The position numbers were made by a program, and so were the translations under genes. The notes beneath the pieces were generated by a model. The model was not told where the DNA came from. It made no database searches and worked only from the letters and a program-made list of their open reading frames with translations. This document shows, piece by piece, positions 9,672 through 18,071 of a stretch of DNA of 64,000 nucleotides (the stretch's first letter is position 1; each line of letters begins with the position of its first letter). This DNA comes from Winogradskyella litoriviva (GTDB lineage: Bacteria; Bacteroidota; Bacteroidia; Flavobacteriales; Flavobacteriaceae): positions 310,001-374,000 of the forward strand of contig NZ_JABRWQ010000002.1 in the NCBI RefSeq assembly GCF_013249065.1, written 5' to 3'.

Positions 9672-10085
9672 TTATCCACTACACTTATCACATATACCTT
9701 TTACAACCAAGTTTACATTTTCTGAAACAAAGCCATCAGGCACTTTAATTTTTGGTATTTTATGGTCTGTTAAGCAAATGGTTTCATTACAATTGTTACA
9801 ATGGAAATGTAAGTGTAAATCTTTATTTATATCACAACTACAACCTTGTTCACATAAAGCATATTTAGTAATACCTGTACCATCATCTATTTGATGCACA
9901 ATATCTTTTTCCTCGAATGTTTTAATAGTTCTGTACAATGTAGTTCTATCTGCTTTTTCAAAAGCATTTTCTATATCACTTAATGTTACTGCTACTTGTT
10001 TATTTACAAGAAACTTATAAATCAATAAACGCATTGCCGTAACGCGAATATTTTTTAACTCTAATAATTGTTCTATGGTTTGCAT
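9672..10085 (-). CDS. Fur-family metal-responsive repressor (Zur-like)
   Basis: 137-residue DNA-binding metalloregulator. The N-terminal winged helix has the family recognition region (DRTTLYRTIKTFEEKDIVHQI, abbreviated at its ends). The C-terminal dimerisation domain carries the structural zinc site as two CxxC pairs, CNNC and CDKC, and a His-rich HLHFHC segment. It sits inside the czc-like operon, 3 bp after the adaptor stop and about 50 bp before DUF3703, so it probably represses its own operon when metal is low. Which metal it senses cannot be told from sequence. The Zn/Cd exporter next to it favours a Zur-type role. Confidence 0.88.
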   Translation of the reverse strand: MQTIEQLLELKNIRVTAMRLLIYKFLVNKQVAVTLSDIENAFEKADRTTLYRTIKTFEEKDIVHQIDDGTGITKYALCEQGCSCDINKDLHLHFHCNNCNETICLTDHKIPKIKVPDGFVSENVNLVVKGICDKCSG

Positions 10086-10088
10086 AAT

Positions 10089-11294
10089 CTAATGTTCGTG
10101 TTCTGCTTCTCCTTTTTTCATTTCGGCTATTAAATAATACGCATTGTTATAAGCGAATTTTGTGATTTTATCTTGTTCTTCAGTAAATTGAACAGCTACC
10201 CAATTGCCATCTTTTGCTCCTAAAAGCACTTCAATAGGTTTAAAACTCCAATCGTCATTTTCTTTTTCTGCCGAAAACACGAAAAATCTATCACCTTCTT
10301 TTACTATCGCACTTTCAGGAAGTGCTTTTGTTTTGGTGTTCTCTACTTGAATTTTACCTTGGATATACATTCCAGGAATTAAGTTACCTTTCTTGTTTTC
10401 AATTTCAGCGTGTACGTGTACTGCTTTAGGGTCATCTTCAAATGTTTTGCTTACGGAATAGATTTCTGCTGTTAATTCTTCATCTTGCATTGTTTGTATA
10501 TTAAAGCTTACTTTTTGACCTTTCTTAACTTTATACACATCTTTTTCAAAGACCATTAAATCAGCGTGAACGTGATGTGTATTTACAATTTCAAAGAGTT
10601 CAGTTTGTGGTTCAACATACTGTCCTGTTTTTACTTCTACCTTTTGCACATAGCCTTCAATAGGACTGCGTAATGATATACTTTGAGCAATTGTTCCATT
10701 TCGTACTGATGACGTATTTATGTTTAATAGTTTCAACTGCGCTTCCAATCCATTTACCATAGCTTTAGAGGCATCATATTCGGCTTCGGCCTTTTGAAAA
10801 TTTGCACCAGAGCCAACTCCCGCATCATATAATTTTTGTTGACGCTCAAAGTTCTTCTTTAAAAAATTACTATTGCTAAAAGCATTCAAATAATCGGTTT
10901 GCATTTGAATAATATTTGGATGTGAAAGATATGCCACAATTTGACCTTTATTCACTTTGTCTCCTTCAATCACTTTTATGGATAACACATTTGCACCAAC
11001 TACAGAAGTTATTGCTGCTTCACTTTGTGGTGGTACTTCCAATGTGCCATTTGCTTCTACATAACCACTCATATTACGCAATGCAATGGTGTCTATCTTC
11101 ATTTTTAAAGCTTCAAACTGTTGTTGTGAAAGCATCACTTCTTCGCCTTCGCTATGGTCATCGTTTTCTTCAATCTTTTGTTCCTCGTTATGGGAATGAC
11201 CATCACCTTCCTTATGGCTTTCTTTATTTCCGCAAGCAACAACTAAAAATGAAACTGTTAGTAGTGCTAAAATTATATATTGTGTGTTTTTCAT
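10089..11294 (-). CDS. RND periplasmic adaptor lipoprotein (CzcB/CusB-like)
   Basis: 401-residue membrane-fusion protein linking the inner-membrane pump to the outer-membrane channel. It is a lipoprotein: the signal peptide ends in a lipobox (FLVVAC, Cys21). Next come His/Asp/Glu-rich stretches (about residues 26-50) typical of heavy-metal adaptors, a barrel-sandwich (lipoyl-like) domain, a coiled-coil hairpin (about residues 130-200) and beta-barrel domains. The C-terminus ends in EAEHEH, again His-rich. It begins 4 bp after the stop of the fused pump gene and is followed by the Fur gene 3 bp later, so it is in the same operon. Substrate is probably Zn/Co/Cd, inferred from context. Confidence 0.92.
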   Translation of the reverse strand: MKNTQYIILALLTVSFLVVACGNKESHKEGDGHSHNEEQKIEENDDHSEGEEVMLSQQQFEALKMKIDTIALRNMSGYVEANGTLEVPPQSEAAITSVVGANVLSIKVIEGDKVNKGQIVAYLSHPNIIQMQTDYLNAFSNSNFLKKNFERQQKLYDAGVGSGANFQKAEAEYDASKAMVNGLEAQLKLLNINTSSVRNGTIAQSISLRSPIEGYVQKVEVKTGQYVEPQTELFEIVNTHHVHADLMVFEKDVYKVKKGQKVSFNIQTMQDEELTAEIYSVSKTFEDDPKAVHVHAEIENKKGNLIPGMYIQGKIQVENTKTKALPESAIVKEGDRFFVFSAEKENDDWSFKPIEVLLGAKDGNWVAVQFTEEQDKITKFAYNNAYYLIAEMKKGEAEHEH

Positions 11295-11298
11295 TGTC

Positions 11299-14200
11299 TT
11301 ATTGATTAAAATATTGTAATTGAAATGTACTTTCTAAATAGTTTGCTAACGCTGTTTGAGCTTCCAGTTCTGATTGAATAGCTTCTTTTATAAGTTGTGT
11401 AAACGCTGTGTAATCAATCTCTCCTTCTTTATAAGCAAACAAAGCACCAGTTTTTTGTTCTTTAATAAGTGGTAATACTTCATCCTTATAGAACAGCCAA
11501 GATGTTTTCCATTTTTGGTGATTTTCTTTGGCTTGATTAAATTTAGATTGCACTTCCTTTTGCTTGAACTGCATATTTGATTCGGCAATTTGCCTATCAA
11601 TTTTTGCAGTTCTAACTTGTGCTTTTGTTGTACCAGATAAAAACGGTATGGAAATACCAGCTTGATAGGTATAAAACCCTGAATTTCCGTTTACTTTTTG
11701 CAAACCACCTTGAAGGTTTAACTTTGGTAAATTTTCAGCTTTGGCAGCTTTAAAGTTTGCTTCTGCCTCTGCGAGTTGAAGTTGAGAAACAGTATATAAA
11801 GGGTGTGCTTCTATACTAAAGGATTCTACATTTATTTCGCTCGCTATATCAATTTCATCTGAAACCGTATAAAAATCATCTGAAATCAACCACAAGTTTA
11901 ATTGTTGTAAAGCAATAACATATTCGCTTTTTGATTGCAAAAATTTATTCTGAATCTGTAAGGCTTGATTTTTGGCTGCTGCATATTCCAGTTTAGAAAT
12001 GGCTTCTACTTCATAATTTAAAGCAACTGCTTTTTCAAAGTTGGTATAAATGGAATCTAACTCTTTGTATAAATTATAATTCCTTTTACTCTGTAAAGCA
12101 TTTGCCCACGCTTTCTTTACTTCCAGTTCTAAATCTAATTCTGAAAGCTGAAACGCTTTTTGAGCTAACTGAATGCGTTGCTCCAGTAATTTTCTCTTTG
12201 GTGCTATACCAAATACATCAATATTTGATTGACCAACTCCAATAGTGGTGTAAATACCATTTCCGTTATTGATTTCTTCACCTCCCGTAAAAATTTGGGT
12301 AGTACCAAAATCGAAAGCAGTTCCTTTTAATTGTTGTTGCTTATCAATTTCGAGTTGTTGTTGTTTTAAACTTGGATAGTTTTCTTTAGCCAATTTTACA
12401 GCTTCTTGCATCGAAATAATTGGTAACGAATCATTTATTTTTTGCGCATTTCCTGTTATTGGCAACAAAAACATAAAAGCCACCATAGCAGTAACTGTAA
12501 TTACCTTTTTGTTAGCCCTAAAATTGAATGATTTGTTTTCTACCCAATGATATAATATAGGTAAAACGAATAATGTTAATAGTGTAGAGGTTAACAAACC
12601 ACCAATTACAACGGTTGCTAAAGGTCGCTGAACTTCTGCACCAGCCGATGCTGAAATTGCCATAGGTAGAAAGCCTAAAACATCTGTAAAAGCAGTTAAC
12701 ATTATAGGTCTGATTCTTCGCTTTGTACCTTCTATAATTCTATCTTTTAGATTGGTAACTCCTTCTTCTTTTAACTCATTCAAACCACTAATCATTACTA
12801 ATCCGTTTAATACTGCAACACCAAACAACACAATAAAACCAACACCTGCCGAAATACTAAAAGGCATATCACGCAACCATAACGCTACAACACCTCCAAT
12901 GGTTGCCATTGGGATTGCTATATAAATCATCAAGGTTTGTGGTAAGGATTTTAATGCAAAATAAATCAGTACAAAAATGAGTAACAAGGCAATAGGAACA
13001 ACAGTTTGTAAACGGTTACTGGCACGTTCTAAATTTTCAAAAGCACCACCATAACGAATGAAATAACCAGAAGGCAGTTCTAATTGTGCATCTAATTTAG
13101 TTTTAATTTCTTCTACCAATGATTTTACATCACGACCTCTAACATTGACACCTACATAAGTTCTTCTGTTGGTATTGTCTCTACTGATTTGCATTGGACC
13201 AGCTTTGTAGCTAACATCCGCAATTTCACGTAATGGAATTTGCGCACCAGAAGGCAAGTTGATATACAAATTTTGCACATCTGTTATGTCTTTACGATTA
13301 TGAGAACTTAACCTAACCACCAAATCAAATCGCTTTTCGCCTTCAAAAATAGTTCCTGCTATTCCTCCTGCAAAAGCTGATTGCACAATTTGATTTAATG
13401 TATTTATTTGAAGTCCGTATTGTGCCAATTTACTTCTGTTATACGTAATTGTCATTTGTGGTAAACCCGTTGTAGCTTCCGCTTTCATATCGCCAATACC
13501 TTCTGTACCAGCAATGATTTTAGATATTTCTTCTGCTTTTTGAGACAGTAGATTTATATCTTCTCCATAAAGTTTAATAGCAATATCTTCTCTAACACCT
13601 TCAAGTAATTCATTAAAACGCATTTCAATGGGTTGTGTAAATTCATAGTTAACACCAGGAATTATTTCAACAGCTTCTTTCATTTTTTCAATGAGTTCAT
13701 CTTTTGTCTCTACAGTAGTCCATTCGCTTTTTGGTTTCAGTATTACAAAAACATCAGCAATATCCATTGGCATTGGATCTGTTGGAATTTCTGCAACACC
13801 AATTCGACTGACTATTTTTTCAACTTCTGGAAACTTTGCTTTTACAATTTGTTCAATTTTTGTAGTTGTTTCAATCGTTTCTGTAAGTGAGCTACCGGGT
13901 TTTAAGATGGCGTGAAATGCAATATCACCTTCATCTAATTGTGGAATAAATTCGCCACCCATTCTTGTAAACATAAAAACTGCAATACCAAATAATACAA
14001 CAGAAACACCAATTATTAATTTTCCTTTCTTTAAGGCTTTTTCTAATAGCGGTTGGTATTTACGTTCTACCCAATGCACAAATTTATCGCCATACGATTG
14101 TTTGTCATTTTTTGGTGCTCTTAAAATCAAGGCAGACATCATTGGTACATACGTCAAACAAAGTACCATTGCACCAATCATTGCAAAAATGAAAGTCAAT

Positions 14201-15633
14201 GCCATTGGTTTGAACATTTTTCCTTCAATGCCTTCTAATGCTAATATTGGTAGAAATACAATTAGGATAATCAGCTGGCCGAAAAAGGCAGCATTCATCA
14301 TTTTTTTTGAAGCATCTGCTGCAACGCCATCGCGTTCTTTGGATGTCAATTTCCTTTTCTTTAATACTTGTGATGCAATAAGAAAAACTGTACTTTCTAC
14401 AATAATTACAGCACCATCGACAATAATTCCGAAATCTATTGCTCCCAGACTCATTAAATTAGCCCAAACATCAAAAACATTCATTAGTATAAATGCGAAT
14501 AATAGTGATAATGGAATTGTTGAAGCTACTATTAAACCACCTCTCCAGTTTCCTAATAAAAAGATAAGTACAAAAATGACTATTAATGCGCCTTCCATAA
14601 GGTTTCCAGCTACCGTTGATGTCGTTTCTGCTATTAATTTACTACGGTCTAATAAAGGTTCAATAATCACGCCTTCAGGCAATGATTCTTCAATTTGAGC
14701 CATTCGCACTTTTACATTCTCAATAACATCGTTTGAATTAGCGCCTTTAAGCATCATAACCAAACCACCAACTACTTCGCCTTCGCCATCTTGGGTTAAA
14801 GCGCCATAACGAATAGCAGCACCAAATTGTACCGTTGCAATGTCGCCTACGGTAATTGGAATATTGTTTGTGTTTTTAACCGTAATCTTTTTAATATCCT
14901 CTAAACTACGCACCAAGCCTTCGCCACGAATAAAATTGGCTTGATGGTTCTTTTCAATGTATGCACCACCTGTATTTTGATTGTTGGCTTCAAGAGCTTC
15001 AAAAACATCGGTAATTGTTAAACCAATAGCTTTTAGTTCGTTTGGGTCTACAGCAACTTCGTACTGTTTAATTTTTCCACCTATTGCGTTTACTTCAATA
15101 ACACCTTCTACCATAGCCATTTGACGCTGTACAATCCAATCTTGCATTGTACGCAAATCAGTAACCGAATATTTGTCTTTATATTCTGGTTTTACTTTAA
15201 GTGTGTATTGATAGATTTCTCCTAAACCAGAAGAAATAGGACCCATAGTTGGTTCGCCAAAACCACTCGGAATTTGTTCTTTGACTTCGTTTAGTTTTTC
15301 AGCTACTAATTGACGCGGTAGATACGTTCCCATATCATCGTCAAAAACTATAGTAACCACAGACAAGCCAAAACGAGAAATGGAACGGATTTCCTTTACT
15401 TCAGGTAAGTTACTCATTGCGACTTCCACAGGATAGGTTACAAATTGCTCAATGTCCTCTGTACCTAAATTGGGTGCTTGTGTAATGACTTGTACTTGAT
15501 TATTGGTAATATCTGGAACAGCATCGATTGGTACTTGGGTCATACTCCAAATACCTGCTCCAACAATGGTAAGCGTTAGCAAACCAATAATGAATTTGTT
15601 ATTGATTGAAAAATCAATGATTTTATTAATCAT
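11299..15633 (-). CDS. czcA: CzcA-type RND pump fused to a TolC-type outer-membrane channel
   Basis: 1444 residues, about 400 longer than a normal CzcA. Residues 1 to about 1035 are a full heavy-metal RND pump, with VDAVPDITNNQVQ near the N-terminus and the TM4 motif GAIDFGIIVDGAVI. After the last pump helix there is a hydrophobic segment (residues about 1048-1066, VTAMVAFMFLLPITGNAQ) that looks like an internal signal peptide with a GNAQ cleavage site. About 380 residues of a TolC-family channel follow. An inner-membrane pump and an outer-membrane channel cannot both fold in place as one chain without cleavage, so processing is expected. Such fusions are, as I recall, common in Bacteroidota. 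The adaptor gene follows by 4 bp. Confidence 0.93.
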   Translation of the reverse strand: MINKIIDFSINNKFIIGLLTLTIVGAGIWSMTQVPIDAVPDITNNQVQVITQAPNLGTEDIEQFVTYPVEVAMSNLPEVKEIRSISRFGLSVVTIVFDDDMGTYLPRQLVAEKLNEVKEQIPSGFGEPTMGPISSGLGEIYQYTLKVKPEYKDKYSVTDLRTMQDWIVQRQMAMVEGVIEVNAIGGKIKQYEVAVDPNELKAIGLTITDVFEALEANNQNTGGAYIEKNHQANFIRGEGLVRSLEDIKKITVKNTNNIPITVGDIATVQFGAAIRYGALTQDGEGEVVGGLVMMLKGANSNDVIENVKVRMAQIEESLPEGVIIEPLLDRSKLIAETTSTVAGNLMEGALIVIFVLIFLLGNWRGGLIVASTIPLSLLFAFILMNVFDVWANLMSLGAIDFGIIVDGAVIIVESTVFLIASQVLKKRKLTSKERDGVAADASKKMMNAAFFGQLIILIVFLPILALEGIEGKMFKPMALTFIFAMIGAMVLCLTYVPMMSALILRAPKNDKQSYGDKFVHWVERKYQPLLEKALKKGKLIIGVSVVLFGIAVFMFTRMGGEFIPQLDEGDIAFHAILKPGSSLTETIETTTKIEQIVKAKFPEVEKIVSRIGVAEIPTDPMPMDIADVFVILKPKSEWTTVETKDELIEKMKEAVEIIPGVNYEFTQPIEMRFNELLEGVREDIAIKLYGEDINLLSQKAEEISKIIAGTEGIGDMKAEATTGLPQMTITYNRSKLAQYGLQINTLNQIVQSAFAGGIAGTIFEGEKRFDLVVRLSSHNRKDITDVQNLYINLPSGAQIPLREIADVSYKAGPMQISRDNTNRRTYVGVNVRGRDVKSLVEEIKTKLDAQLELPSGYFIRYGGAFENLERASNRLQTVVPIALLLIFVLIYFALKSLPQTLMIYIAIPMATIGGVVALWLRDMPFSISAGVGFIVLFGVAVLNGLVMISGLNELKEEGVTNLKDRIIEGTKRRIRPIMLTAFTDVLGFLPMAISASAGAEVQRPLATVVIGGLLTSTLLTLFVLPILYHWVENKSFNFRANKKVITVTAMVAFMFLLPITGNAQKINDSLPIISMQEAVKLAKENYPSLKQQQLEIDKQQQLKGTAFDFGTTQIFTGGEEINNGNGIYTTIGVGQSNIDVFGIAPKRKLLEQRIQLAQKAFQLSELDLELEVKKAWANALQSKRNYNLYKELDSIYTNFEKAVALNYEVEAISKLEYAAAKNQALQIQNKFLQSKSEYVIALQQLNLWLISDDFYTVSDEIDIASEINVESFSIEAHPLYTVSQLQLAEAEANFKAAKAENLPKLNLQGGLQKVNGNSGFYTYQAGISIPFLSGTTKAQVRTAKIDRQIAESNMQFKQKEVQSKFNQAKENHQKWKTSWLFYKDEVLPLIKEQKTGALFAYKEGEIDYTAFTQLIKEAIQSELEAQTALANYLESTFQLQYFNQ

Positions 15634-15660
15634 AGAAAATGTATTAATTCAGTTAAACTA

Positions 15661-15699
15661 TTCGATACAATTCTGATATAAGAAATAGAATTGTACGAA
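15661..15699. promoter_or_regulatory. 30-bp inverted repeat upstream of the czcA fusion gene
   Basis: TACAATTCT (15666-15674) is mirrored perfectly by AGAATTGTA (15687-15695) across 12 bp. TTCG and CGAA outside the arms extend the symmetry with one mismatch in spacing. It lies 28-66 bp upstream of the ATG, in the 123-bp gap before the pump gene. It could be an operator for the Fur-family protein of this operon, or an mRNA hairpin. No T-run follows, so a terminator is unlikely. Confidence 0.5.
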
Positions 15700-15756
15700 A
15701 TAAAAAGAACCATTTAGGCTCAAAATTGGATATAGTTATCCTTTAAAAAAACTGAA

Positions 15757-16152
15757 TTATGCCCTTGGTGGCTGGAAAAGTGATTCCAAATATCTGGAAG
15801 TGAAGTTTACTTTATGTAAATTATACTGTTTTTTCTCTTCAAATTTTAGTCGATTGGTTAAAGCCAAATTGTTGTTCGCAATAATTAATACCAAAGGGTG
15901 ACAACATTGATTATGGGAATGGAAAGGTGTATTCTCCTTATCTGGGTTATGATGATGCCCTTCATTTTTTGTATCATTGTCAATGTAATCTTCAACTACA
16001 TATTCAAGGAAAGAGTCGCCATAGACTTTATGTTCTTGATAATGGGTAATAACACTTGAAATTTCTTTAATTGGACCACAAAAGTCCATATCTATGCTTA
16101 TCCCTTGAAAAAAGAATAAAATAGACATTGATATGGAAAAAAATATTTTCAT
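15757..16152 (-). CDS. Secreted His/Cys-rich small protein, HYC_CC_PP-like
   Basis: 131 residues. A signal peptide (MSILFFFQGIS) precedes a mature start MDFCGP. There is a His-rich stretch (EGHHHNPDKE, then HSHNQCCHP) and a C-terminal FQPPRA. The order FC..., CC, PP follows the HYC_CC_PP protein at 6832-7245, but the sequences are otherwise different, so it is probably a divergent relative. Function is unknown. Likely roles are periplasmic metal binding or regulation of the adjacent pump. It is the first gene of the metal cluster in the direction of transcription, with a TAnnTTTG element just upstream. Confidence 0.72.
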   Translation of the reverse strand: MKIFFSISMSILFFFQGISIDMDFCGPIKEISSVITHYQEHKVYGDSFLEYVVEDYIDNDTKNEGHHHNPDKENTPFHSHNQCCHPLVLIIANNNLALTNRLKFEEKKQYNLHKVNFTSRYLESLFQPPRA

Positions 16153-16162
16153 ATAATTTAGA

Positions 16163-16170
16163 CAAATATA
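16163..16170 (-). promoter_or_regulatory. Bacteroidota -7 promoter element of the metal cluster
   Basis: The minus strand reads TATATTTG, a perfect TAnnTTTG -7 element, 10 bp before the ATG at 16152. No clear TTTG lies at the usual spacing upstream. Instead, the tandem 12-bp repeats at 16187-16210 occupy that region, which would suit an activator-dependent promoter. Confidence 0.4.
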
Positions 16171-16186
16171 TAAATTATTTAATGCA

Positions 16187-16210
16187 ATGGTGTTGCAAAT
16201 GATGTTGCAA
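16187..16210. repeat. Tandem 12-bp direct repeat
   Basis: ATGGTGTTGCAA (16187-16198) is followed immediately by ATGATGTTGCAA (16199-16210), 11 of 12 identical. It lies between the DUF4238 stop (16221) and the promoter of the metal cluster. It may be an operator for the metal genes, or an arm-type integrase site near the left end of the integrated element. Confidence 0.6.
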
Positions 16211-16220
16211 AAGTATTATA

Positions 16221-17324
16221 CTACCACTTACCCATTTTAGAAAGTACTTTTTTATACTTCAGCATTTGTATGTCATCCTTACAATAAGGGTGTTCTAATA
16301 ACTCTTTTAGCTTACCAATAAATTCATTGGAAACAAATCCTTTTTTCTTTAAAATCTCAAATAGAATTAGAGCTTGTTCCGCTCTGTATTTAGCTTTTTT
16401 GACAAATTCCTCACCATTTTCTGGTTTTTCATAATGACTTTGAATATCGAAATGTTTATCAATATCTCCTTTATAACCAATTAATAGTTTTTCTGCATTC
16501 TGTTGGGTTACTCCATTTGTAGTGAATACATAGTCTCTATCTTGTGTAAGACGATTAATTCTTGTTTGGCCATCTGCATAGTCATTGGGATGAATTTCTA
16601 AATAATGTGAGCGGTCTAATGGTAAAGTTATTACTGCTCTTGGGTCATATAACCCTTGAAAACGATTTGTTTCAAAATGCCTGATGGATACAGGATTATC
16701 GCAAGTTATGAGAGGTGCATTCGCATCATTAATTTTAATAACATTAATAGTACAGTCATATTTATATTTTACAAAATTCCCCCATTGTTCTAAATGGTTT
16801 ACTAAAAAAACCGTTCTTGAACGTTCGTTATGTTCTTTTTTTACAGCTTCAATATCATCAATGTGAAACTTTATTTTTTCACTATATAAGTTCATTTTTA
16901 TCAATCCTTCTTCATCTGCTGTATGAGCTGCTCTATCAAAAATTTGATTATTCATACTCCGTTGAAGATTTAAAATTCTTGGTGTTCTAAAATATAGCGA
17001 GAGACAAACGTAGAGTATCTGTATTTTTTGTTCTTGGGTTACCGTTAAAGTTTTTTCATCAATAAGCAGAGAATAGACCTTTTGAAATTCACTATCTACA
17101 TTTTCAGCGTAATGTTTTTCTAATGCATATTTAATCTCATCAGATTCTGCTGGAATAGTATATATGTTTTTCTCAAAACAAATATCTTTAGTACTAATCT
17201 GTTCTAAAAGAATATCATCATCAGTTTTATAAACATCAACAAAATAATTTCTTTTTCTACCTTCAATTCCAAAGTTCTTTAAATATGAACGTGGAATATA
17301 ATGTTGTTTTATTGGGTTTGACAT
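16221..17324 (-). CDS. DUF4238 protein, last gene of the Argonaute operon
   Basis: 367 residues, recognised as DUF4238 by the N-terminal motif KQHYIPRSYLKNF (HYIPR at residues 8-12) and the internal motif ITCDNPV (206-212). The biochemical function of the family is not known to me. Members are common in accessory and defence regions. There is no signal peptide or membrane segment, so it is cytoplasmic. The C-terminal third is Lys/Glu-rich and helical. It starts 3 bp after the stop of the HEPN gene, so it is the fifth gene of one tight operon. It might be an effector, an immunity partner or a regulator of the Argonaute system. The sequence alone does not decide. Confidence 0.85.
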   Translation of the reverse strand: MSNPIKQHYIPRSYLKNFGIEGRKRNYFVDVYKTDDDILLEQISTKDICFEKNIYTIPAESDEIKYALEKHYAENVDSEFQKVYSLLIDEKTLTVTQEQKIQILYVCLSLYFRTPRILNLQRSMNNQIFDRAAHTADEEGLIKMNLYSEKIKFHIDDIEAVKKEHNERSRTVFLVNHLEQWGNFVKYKYDCTINVIKINDANAPLITCDNPVSIRHFETNRFQGLYDPRAVITLPLDRSHYLEIHPNDYADGQTRINRLTQDRDYVFTTNGVTQQNAEKLLIGYKGDIDKHFDIQSHYEKPENGEEFVKKAKYRAEQALILFEILKKKGFVSNEFIGKLKELLEHPYCKDDIQMLKYKKVLSKMGKW

Positions 17325-17327
17325 ACT

Positions 17328-18062
17328 CTATTTTACTTCGTTTAAAGGCATTTCTTTACTGCCTATTTTATCTAATAGACTTTCAATGTTATTTACTATC
17401 TCTTTAAAGAATTTTGGATTATCAAGTACTATTTCAAATCTATTTTGTGAAGAGACATACTGTTTTAAAGTAAACTTACCTTTGCTAAAACTCTTAATGT
17501 TATTGAACTTTTTATCACTATTATTGACGGTATCGTTGTTTTTAATTATACCCTTATGATGAACAACTAAATTACGTACTTGTCTAAAATTATCGATAAA
17601 ACTCCATTCAGGATTGAGTATCGAAAAATCAACTTTAGCTGACTGCTTTAAGAACTTCTTTACCTTATCAATATCATTATTACCCTTTAAGTCATCTACT
17701 CTGTAGTCTGTTTGTTTATACGATGCGAACCTATCACAACCACGTTTTAAAACATCTTCAAAAAAAGAATACAGTTGTATGATTTGAGCGTTTCTATAAT
17801 TTTTGATGTAAACATCATTAAACATAAAAACATTGTCAATAAAGGAATCCTGTATGTGGTCTAAATATTCCTCTGAATATTCTGATTTATCAACCTCTTT
17901 GGATTTTTGAAAATTATCATACTCAACCTCTATATTTTTTAATTCTCTTTCAAAATGAGTTTCCATATGATTCATATAATCTTCAATTAAATGGAACTCA
18001 AAATGGATAAAACCAAAACCCATTATAGATGCAAGTGTTTCTTTTCTTCTTAATCTTGACAT
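17328..18062 (-). CDS. HEPN-domain protein, probable RNase effector
   Basis: 244 residues, largely alpha-helical and acidic in the first half. The mark of the fold is the HEPN RNase motif R-x4-H, seen as RNLVVH (Arg163, His168) in the context DNFRQVRNLVVHHKG, which strongly resembles RiboL-PSP/MAE_28990-type HEPN proteins. HEPN proteins of this kind cleave RNA in toxin-antitoxin and abortive-infection systems. The gene begins 9 bp after the Argonaute stop and ends 3 bp before DUF4238, so it is expressed with them. No antitoxin-like partner such as MNT is adjacent. The likely role, RNA cleavage triggered by the guide-loaded Argonaute, is inference. Confidence 0.82.
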   Translation of the reverse strand: MSRLRRKETLASIMGFGFIHFEFHLIEDYMNHMETHFERELKNIEVEYDNFQKSKEVDKSEYSEEYLDHIQDSFIDNVFMFNDVYIKNYRNAQIIQLYSFFEDVLKRGCDRFASYKQTDYRVDDLKGNNDIDKVKKFLKQSAKVDFSILNPEWSFIDNFRQVRNLVVHHKGIIKNNDTVNNSDKKFNNIKSFSKGKFTLKQYVSSQNRFEIVLDNPKFFKEIVNNIESLLDKIGSKEMPLNEVK

Positions 18063-18071
18063 ATCATTCTT

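Noticed and set aside
16226..16245. Partial likeness of the DUF4238 3' end to the mnmE attachment sequence, as a left att site
   Set aside because: About 13 of 18 positions match only with a gap, and the segment encodes the DUF4238 C-terminus. In AT-rich DNA this can arise by chance, and a true att copy should be nearly identical in its core.
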